NCBI RefSeq assembly: GCF_020860125.1
Contig: NZ_JAJBUX010000024.1
Span: forward strand, 1 to 54,211
Reading direction: 5' to 3'
Origin: Cloacibacillus sp.
GTDB taxonomy: Bacteria > Synergistota > Synergistia > Synergistales > Synergistaceae
Length of the DNA: 54,211 bases
The notes below the pieces were generated by a model. That model had not been told where the DNA came from. It was given only the letters and a program-made list of their open reading frames with translations, and ran no database searches. The translations under genes were made by a program, and so were the position numbers. Below, piece by piece: positions 49,341 to 54,211 of the stretch (position 1 is the stretch's first letter; each line of letters begins with the position of its first letter).

Positions 49341-50435
49341 CTACCCGCCGCTCTTCTTATCGGCGATGAAACGCTGCCGGTACTCCGTCGGGGAGAGGCC
49401 GACCTTCTTTTTAAAGACCTTGCTGAAGTAGTTCGTCTCGTTGTACGAAAGCTCACAGGCGATGTTTATCACCGGCATATCCGTGTTCTGAAGCATATCT
49501 TTCGCGATCTCGATCCGCCTGTCGGTGACATAGACGATAAAATTAATCCCCATCGCCTTTTTGAAAACCTTACTGAAATAGCTGGGGCTCATGTTGATAT
49601 GCTCAGCCGCAGAATTGAGGGTGATGCCGTTCTTGATGTTGAGCTCTATATAATTGAGCACTTTTTTGAGTTCGTCGCCGGTGTTGAGCTGGAACTTTTC
49701 CAGCTCAACAAAGATGAAATCTATCATCTCTTCGATGATCTCCGAGGATTCAAAGCGCCGGACCTGGATATTGTAATTCGTAAAGAAGCGCTCAAGACAG
49801 CTCTCCAGCTTCTTTTGCAGCTCCTCATTACCGTACCACCGCCCAATCTCCGAGACGCCGCGCGCAAAATTTATGATGCCGCTTCTGATGTTCTTCGCGC
49901 TATGGTCGGAATAGATGAGTCCAAGATATTCCTTGACGATATTTTTAGATTTTTTATAGTCGCATTCGTGAATGCAGTTTTCCAATAACTTGAGGTAGCG
50001 GACGAAGTCCTCCTCATCCGCTGCGGCAGCCTCTTTTTTCGCGGGAGCGCCCTTGCGGCTCTGCGCTATGACGTTCTCCACAAGAGATATAAGCTGCTCG
50101 CGGCGATAGGGCTTCAAAAGGTAGCCGTCGGCATTGAAGCGGGTCGCCATCCGCGCGATACGCTCCTCCCTCTTTACGGAGGTAAGTATCAGCGAAATGC
50201 TCCCGTTAACGTTGCGCGCGCTGTGGACCAGCACCTCGGCGAAATCGGAATAGATCGAATAATAAGGGATGTTGACGATCAGGAGGTCTATATCGCCCTT
50301 CTTGACGAGCTCAGAGGCCTCGGGACCCTCTGCCGCAGAAAGCAGCTCAACAGACGACGAAAACTTTTTTTCAAGTACGTCACGCATCATCCGTCTATCG
50401 ATCGCGCTGCTGTCAACCACGAGAATCCTGTACAT
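49341..50435 (-). CDS. AraC-type response regulator, phospho-acceptor missing
   Basis: A 364-residue regulator: an N-terminal receiver domain (1-120), a helical middle (about 145-245), and a C-terminal AraC DNA-binding domain (about 255-360, LNSAAEHINMSPSYFSKVFK and IACELSYNETNYFSKVFKKK). The receiver keeps the fold and the lysine (YLLKPYRRE), but the phosphorylated aspartate is asparagine N55 (IDLLIVNIP), and the acidic pair is reduced to one (VVDSS). It should therefore not be controlled by classical phosphorylation. It most likely activates pduA through the TTTTTTATG repeats. GGAGGTG precedes the ATG; it starts 42 bases after the kinase-like gene. Confidence 0.9.
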   Translation of the reverse strand: MYRILVVDSSAIDRRMMRDVLEKKFSSSVELLSAAEGPEASELVKKGDIDLLIVNIPYYSIYSDFAEVLVHSARNVNGSISLILTSVKREERIARMATRFNADGYLLKPYRREQLISLVENVIAQSRKGAPAKKEAAAADEEDFVRYLKLLENCIHECDYKKSKNIVKEYLGLIYSDHSAKNIRSGIINFARGVSEIGRWYGNEELQKKLESCLERFFTNYNIQVRRFESSEIIEEMIDFIFVELEKFQLNTGDELKKVLNYIELNIKNGITLNSAAEHINMSPSYFSKVFKKAMGINFIVYVTDRRIEIAKDMLQNTDMPVINIACELSYNETNYFSKVFKKKVGLSPTEYRQRFIADKKSGG

Positions 50436-50477
50436 TTCAGCACCTCCGCCTCTGCGCCCGGTAACCTGCTCCTCCTT

Positions 50478-51728
50478 TTATTTTACCATGCCTCCGCTTG
50501 AAAGCGGCAGCCGCACATGGAGACTGCCGCCGACGTAATCGCCGTCGGTCTTTTGAAGAAATATGCCGTAAGTCTCGCCGAAAAGGCTTTTGATACGGCG
50601 GTTGAGCGTCGAAAGGACGACCTTTCCGCTCTCCGTCTCCTCAACCTCTTCAAGGGAAATGGCGAGCTTCATCTGCTCATCGTCAAAGGGGACGCCTCGG
50701 CTCTCTATCTCAAGCAAAAATGCGCCCTCCGACTCCTTGCCGGTGACAGTTATTTTGACCTGGTCTTTGACGTCCGGGTTATATTTAAAGACATTTTCCA
50801 ATACCGCGTGGAGCAGCATAAAGGGGCAGGGAACGCTGTAATATTTCGTGGGCACGGAGACGTCACAGTCAAAGTTACCGTCCAGCCTGCGCCGCTGTAT
50901 CGCGGCGAAACAGCTGAGATACTTGAGCTCCTCCTCAAGAGAGACAAAACGGTTATGGCTGTTATCGGAGAGATAGCGCATCATATCGGAGAAATCACAG
51001 ACGGTATTTTCCGTCTCCACAGCATTCTCCTTATAGGCGAGTTTAGAGATTACGTTAAGAATATAAAAGATAAAATCGAGGCCGTAGCGGTTCTGGAAGT
51101 CCAGGAAACGCCGCACCTTAAGCGCCTCCTCAAGCGAAATACGCCTGTTCTTCTCCTTGTCGAGCTCCTGCTGTTTTTTGTCGAGCTCCTCCGTCATAAT
51201 ATTTTTATATTCCTCGTCGATCATATACTGCAGCATCTTCTGCATCAGCGTCGCGACAGATTTTATTTTGCTGAATGGCACGACGTTTATCTTTTCGTAA
51301 TCGGCGACGGTCTCCGGGTCGTCATGCCACTCTGTCGTTGGTTTTGTTATCTCTTCAAGGGCCGCCTCCACCTCATCCGAAGGAGGTATCTTCACCTGGC
51401 CGCAGAGAACCGCCCCATGAAGCTGCCCTTCAAATAAAAGAGGAACGGCGAAATCGACAAGCGACGAATGGCAGTGATAAAAATAGGGTTTGCCGGTGAT
51501 CGTGGCGTTCAGCCCCCCGTGGGCGTCACAGCGGAAACAGCGCTGGCGGAAGGTCTCGTCGGAACGCATCCTCTTGCAAAAGTCTGTGAAGCCGCTCATG
51601 CTGGTGATTGGATGCCCACGGTAATCGACGGAGACAAAAGATATGCCTGTAGCCTCGGCAAACTCATCCTGGATACTTTGAAGAACCTCTATCTTGATGA
51701 TGTTTCTGATATCTCTTATCCCATCCAT
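50478..51728 (-). CDS. PocR-domain sensor protein with degenerate histidine-kinase core
   Basis: A 416-residue protein. Residues about 10-160 are a PocR sensory domain with conserved cysteines C51, C64, C67 and C86 (RCFRCDAHGG, YHCHSSLVDF); PocR domains sense propanediol-pathway ligands. A coiled linker (about 175-205) leads to a LytS/YesM-type kinase region. There the usual PHFLFN motif reads LDFIFY, so the phospho-histidine is replaced by D218, and the ATP-lid motif DxGxG reads SRGVP. The protein is thus probably a ligand sensor without kinase activity. No membrane helix is seen. It lies beside the regulator it probably controls. Confidence 0.85.
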   Translation of the reverse strand: MDGIRDIRNIIKIEVLQSIQDEFAEATGISFVSVDYRGHPITSMSGFTDFCKRMRSDETFRQRCFRCDAHGGLNATITGKPYFYHCHSSLVDFAVPLLFEGQLHGAVLCGQVKIPPSDEVEAALEEITKPTTEWHDDPETVADYEKINVVPFSKIKSVATLMQKMLQYMIDEEYKNIMTEELDKKQQELDKEKNRRISLEEALKVRRFLDFQNRYGLDFIFYILNVISKLAYKENAVETENTVCDFSDMMRYLSDNSHNRFVSLEEELKYLSCFAAIQRRRLDGNFDCDVSVPTKYYSVPCPFMLLHAVLENVFKYNPDVKDQVKITVTGKESEGAFLLEIESRGVPFDDEQMKLAISLEEVEETESGKVVLSTLNRRIKSLFGETYGIFLQKTDGDYVGGSLHVRLPLSSGGMVK

Positions 51729-51796
51729 ATTGGCAGTCTCCTCAGACTTTAATTCCAGACGCCAGGCGGCGTTTCCCGCATAAAATCATCCGTGCC

Positions 51797-52933
51797 TTAG
51801 ACGAGCAGCTTGCCGCTGTACGCAGTCCTGAATATCGACTTTATCTCGTCAGGGCGAAGTGGGACAGGTGCCGTCGCCATACAGCCGTCAGCCATCGCGG
51901 CCTCTGTCATGGCGTCAAGCTCCCCCTCGAATATTTTCTTATCCACTCCGGCCTCATGAAATGAGGCCGGGATGTTAAGCTTTCTGATCAAATTCCTGGT
52001 GGCGCGTATCGCGGCGAGCGCACTCTGGCGCACGCCGTTGGAATCAAGACTCAGCACCGCCGCCATCTGCGCGTAACGCGTCGCGGCCGGCGTGAGCGAC
52101 GTGTGGCAGCCGGCGGTAAAGCTCATGACGTAGGGCAGCAGGATCGCGTTAGCCCTGCCGTGCGGCAGATGGAGCTTAGCGCCCGCCGCGTGCGCGAGAG
52201 AATGGTTCGCCCCTAGCCCCGCGTTGCTGAAGGCCACTCCCGCCATCGTAGCGGCGTTATGCACCGCCTGGCGGGCCTCAATATTATGCGGCTCCGAATA
52301 GGCGGTCGGCAGATTCTTAAAGATCAGCTTCATCGCCTTCTCCGCCATCGCGTCCGAAAAATCGTTCGCCTCCGTTGAGAGAAAGGCCTCTATCGCGTGC
52401 GTCAGCGCGTCCACGCCCGTATCGGCGGTGACCGACGGCGGAACGCTCTCCACCAGAGCGACGTCCAAAACGGCAAAATCCGGCAACAGGCTGTCGTCAG
52501 CCAAAGGGTACTTCATATTCCTCTCTCTGTCGGTAATAACCGCGTAGCGGCTCACCTCGGAACCGGTGCCGCTCGTTGTCGGGATCACGACAAATACAGC
52601 CCTATTGTCAACAATACCGCCTGAAATATGCGAGATCGACTTCGCGGCGTCTATAGCAGAGCCGCCGCCAAAGGCGACGATCGTATCGGCCCCAAAGGCA
52701 GCCAGCCTCTTTATACCTTCGGCTACCGTCTCCATATCGGGGTCGGGACTGACATCGGAAAATACCTCGTATTCCGCTCCAATTTTATCAAAAAAACCGC
52801 TTACATAGGAGACTTTTCCGCTCTTGTGCATAAACTTGTCCGTAACTATAAACGCCTTTTTCGTCCCTGAAAGGACCTCTTCCAAGGAAGAGGCTCCCAT
52901 GTATATCGTCGGCCCTAAACAAAACTTACGCAT
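51797..52933 (-). CDS. pduQ: PduQ propanol dehydrogenase (iron-containing alcohol dehydrogenase)
   Basis: A 378-residue group III alcohol dehydrogenase that reduces propionaldehyde to 1-propanol and regenerates NAD. The segments IPTTSGTGSEV, NMKYPLADDSLLPD, SDAMAEKAMKLIFKNLPTA and LHLPHGRANAILLP resemble PduQ closely. Iron-ligand histidines are in DALTHAIEA and HSLAHAAG. ATG 52933 follows AAGGAG at good spacing; the in-frame start at 53002 gives a non-homologous extension. Unlike in enterics, it lies upstream of the regulator genes instead of within the main operon. Confidence 0.88.
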   Translation of the reverse strand: MRKFCLGPTIYMGASSLEEVLSGTKKAFIVTDKFMHKSGKVSYVSGFFDKIGAEYEVFSDVSPDPDMETVAEGIKRLAAFGADTIVAFGGGSAIDAAKSISHISGGIVDNRAVFVVIPTTSGTGSEVSRYAVITDRERNMKYPLADDSLLPDFAVLDVALVESVPPSVTADTGVDALTHAIEAFLSTEANDFSDAMAEKAMKLIFKNLPTAYSEPHNIEARQAVHNAATMAGVAFSNAGLGANHSLAHAAGAKLHLPHGRANAILLPYVMSFTAGCHTSLTPAATRYAQMAAVLSLDSNGVRQSALAAIRATRNLIRKLNIPASFHEAGVDKKIFEGELDAMTEAAMADGCMATAPVPLRPDEIKSIFRTAYSGKLLV

Positions 52934-53160
52934 CAATGTTCTCCTTGCCTGATAAAAGTTTACAAATAGCGCCGATAATACGGCTGTTTTTATTATAGGC
53001 AAATCGAATTGATTTTTCGGGTCATTGTTTGTCCAAATTATGACAAAAAATTATAGTATTATTTTATCCTACGGTTATTTTAAAGGCAATATCTAGAAGT
53101 TAAGATTTATTAAACATACGTTAAGATAATTATTGGAATATAGAGAATTTTAATGGCAAG

Positions 53161-53829
53161 TTATGAATATCTCGAAATGACCTCCGAGCTCCAGGAGATC
53201 AGCAGCTCAGAAGCGGCCCGGAACTCTGCCGCGCCCTGACCACCGGATTGAAGAGACGTCCATAATTCAAGTACGGCAAGGTCGCCGCCTTCCAGCAGAC
53301 CGGCAAGTTCGGCCCGCTTTTTAACATAATGGCCGCTCTCGCAGAAATACTTCGCGCGCAGTACAAAGAAGGCGGATTTATAGAGTGAGACGAGAATATC
53401 GGCGCTCTTTTCATAGAGATAGTTGTGGCAGCCGCCGTGATATATCGCACAGGCACCGTCGCGCACCGCCCTGACCGCCGCCGCCTCGTCAAAAAGACGG
53501 CTGAGCGGCCCCAGGGAGCCATATAAAGGCACCGTATCAAAATAGAGGATGAACAGCTCGGAGGGCGTCCAGGAGAGCAGCTCACGCTCTCCGGAGATAA
53601 AACCGCAGGCCAGTTCGCCATGCGGCATCTCGTCCAGCACCGCACGGTAGCTGTCAAGGTCAGAAACTGAGAGAGACTTTAAAATCACCACGATGTCGAT
53701 GTCGCTGTCCGGTGCAGCCTCTCCGCGGGCATAGCTGCCCTGAAGGCCCACAAAGAGAAGCTTTTCTCCATAAACGCCGCGCAGTCTTTCCGTCAAATCA
53801 GAACTCCACTTTTCAATATCAATGGTCAT
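53161..53829 (-). CDS. Nucleotidyltransferase-fold protein (KNTase/ANT-like)
   Basis: A 222-residue protein with the polymerase-beta-type nucleotidyltransferase motif GLQGSYARGEAAPDSDIDIV: GS at 31-32 and the metal-binding aspartates D43 and D45. A helical C-terminal half follows. Such proteins adenylylate small molecules, RNA or proteins; the target is unknown, and it is not paired with a HEPN gene here. ATG 53829 follows GGAGGGG; a longer in-frame start at 53874 is less likely. Confidence 0.8.
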   Translation of the reverse strand: MTIDIEKWSSDLTERLRGVYGEKLLFVGLQGSYARGEAAPDSDIDIVVILKSLSVSDLDSYRAVLDEMPHGELACGFISGERELLSWTPSELFILYFDTVPLYGSLGPLSRLFDEAAAVRAVRDGACAIYHGGCHNYLYEKSADILVSLYKSAFFVLRAKYFCESGHYVKKRAELAGLLEGGDLAVLELWTSLQSGGQGAAEFRAASELLISWSSEVISRYS

Positions 53830-53874
53830 CCGGTCGCCCCTCCCTCCTGACAAATCTGCGATATTTACAGCCAC

Positions 53875-53908
53875 AAAAAACGCAGTTGCCCCTAAAGGTA
53901 ACTGCGTT
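53875..53908 (-). terminator. Terminator of the tRNA transcript
   Basis: Read on the minus strand, AACGCAGTT and AACTGCGTT arms (plus 53900-53908 and 53879-53887) form a stem followed by a run of T's, just after tRNA-Glu. Confidence 0.85.
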
Positions 53909-53922
53909 ATGCCTTAAAAAAT

Positions 53923-53998
53923 TGGCAGTCCCAAGGGGATTCGAACCCCTGCCGTCGCCGTGAAAGGGCGATGTCCTAGACCTCTAGACGATGGGACC
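53923..53998 (-). tRNA. tRNA-Glu (anticodon UUC)
   Basis: A 76-base cloverleaf on the minus strand. The acceptor stem begins GGTCCCA, the anticodon loop is CTTTCAC between TCGCC and GGCGA, the T arm has GGTTCGAATCC, and the 3' end is CCA (encoded). It lies seven bases after tRNA-Lys and shares its promoter. Confidence 0.96.
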
Positions 53999-54005
53999 GT
54001 CAAAG

Positions 54006-54081
54006 TGGTGAGCCGTCCGGGACTTGAACCCGGGACACCCGGATTAAAAGTCCGGTGCTCTGCCAACTGAGCTAACGGCTC
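54006..54081 (-). tRNA. tRNA-Lys (anticodon UUU)
   Basis: A 76-base cloverleaf on the minus strand. The 5' end is GAGCCGTTAGCTCAGTTGGC, the anticodon loop is CTTTTAA, the T arm has GGTTCAAGTCC, and CCA is encoded. It is first in the tRNA transcript. Confidence 0.97.
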
Positions 54082-54102
54082 AATCAAGTATCACAAAAAA
54101 AT

Positions 54103-54130
54103 ATTATACAGCATTTTAGGATTTCGTCAA
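54103..54130 (-). promoter_or_regulatory. Promoter of the tRNA-Lys/tRNA-Glu transcript
   Basis: Minus-strand TTGACG (plus 54125-54130) and TATAAT (plus 54103-54108) are 16 bases apart, about 22 bases before the tRNA-Lys 5' end. A second TTGACA lies further upstream. Confidence 0.8.
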
Positions 54131-54211
54131 TATATCTCCCGAAAAAAGTTCCTGCCTTGTCAATTGCAAAAGTAAAAGCGCCCCCAAAGAGAAATGAGTG
54201 TCGCGTTAACT

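Noticed and set aside
53923..54081. tRNA genes as an integration site for a mobile island
   Set aside because: No integrase gene and no partial tRNA repeat are seen within the window.
1..54211. CRISPR arrays, rRNA genes or complete insertion sequences
   Set aside because: No regularly spaced repeats, rRNA segments or transposase genes were found.

Overview
The window looks like chromosomal DNA from a member of the Synergistota (a Synergistes/Cloacibacillus-like gut or anaerobic bacterium). The best taxonomic marker is a secreted protein ending in a Synerg-CTERM-type sorting tail (14556-15209). Outer-membrane polysaccharide export genes, a type III glutamine synthetase and a B12-dependent propanediol microcompartment operon fit the same picture. 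Everything here is read from sequence only; family names rest on recognised motifs and remembered homologues, not on searches.

Region 1 (1-12450, plus strand) is a defence island. A tightly packed operon carries a DUF4391 protein, a type III restriction-modification methylase (Mod), a DUF1016 PD-(D/E)XK nuclease, the type III Res subunit, a coiled-coil DUF2130 protein with a nuclease-like motif, and a large AAA_13/RloC-like ATPase. It is followed by a three-gene set of two ThsB-like TIR proteins and a two-helix membrane protein with a macro domain, which is the layout of type II Thoeris. The Mod specificity region is visibly AT-richer than the rest of that gene, pointing to a swapped recognition domain. 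The island ends at a terminator and two palindromic, MITE-like repeat elements (12514-12902).

Region 2 (12910-31638) is ordinary chromosome: a rubrerythrin-VIT1 metal transporter, two secreted proteins, an exopolysaccharide export trio (YjbH-like, SLBB export protein, Wzz-like), a divergent pair of XRE regulators with repeated operator-like sites and a coupled diguanylate cyclase, an ABC importer with a metallo-hydrolase, a flavin reductase, a 50-residue zinc-knuckle protein, GlnN, an orphan pilin-like protein, AhpC and an EamA exporter.

Region 3 (31653-52933, minus strand) is a complete-looking propanediol utilisation (pdu) locus of 22 co-directional genes read from pduA at 49089 down to fucO at 31653. 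It encodes seven shell proteins, diol dehydratase PduCDE and its reactivase PduGH, PduL, PduO, PduP, PduS, PduV, a EutJ-type chaperone, a PduM-position flavoprotein, an unfamiliar membrane protein, an unusual CxxC-repeat glutaredoxin, and a FucO-type lactaldehyde/propanediol oxidoreductase. PduQ lies upstream, past the regulators. Regulation appears to come from a PocR-domain histidine-kinase-like protein and an AraC-type response regulator that both lack their phosphotransfer residues. Three TTTTTTATG repeats sit in front of pduA as likely binding sites.

Region 4 (53161-54211) holds a nucleotidyltransferase-fold protein and a tRNA-Lys/tRNA-Glu pair with its promoter and terminator, all on the minus strand.
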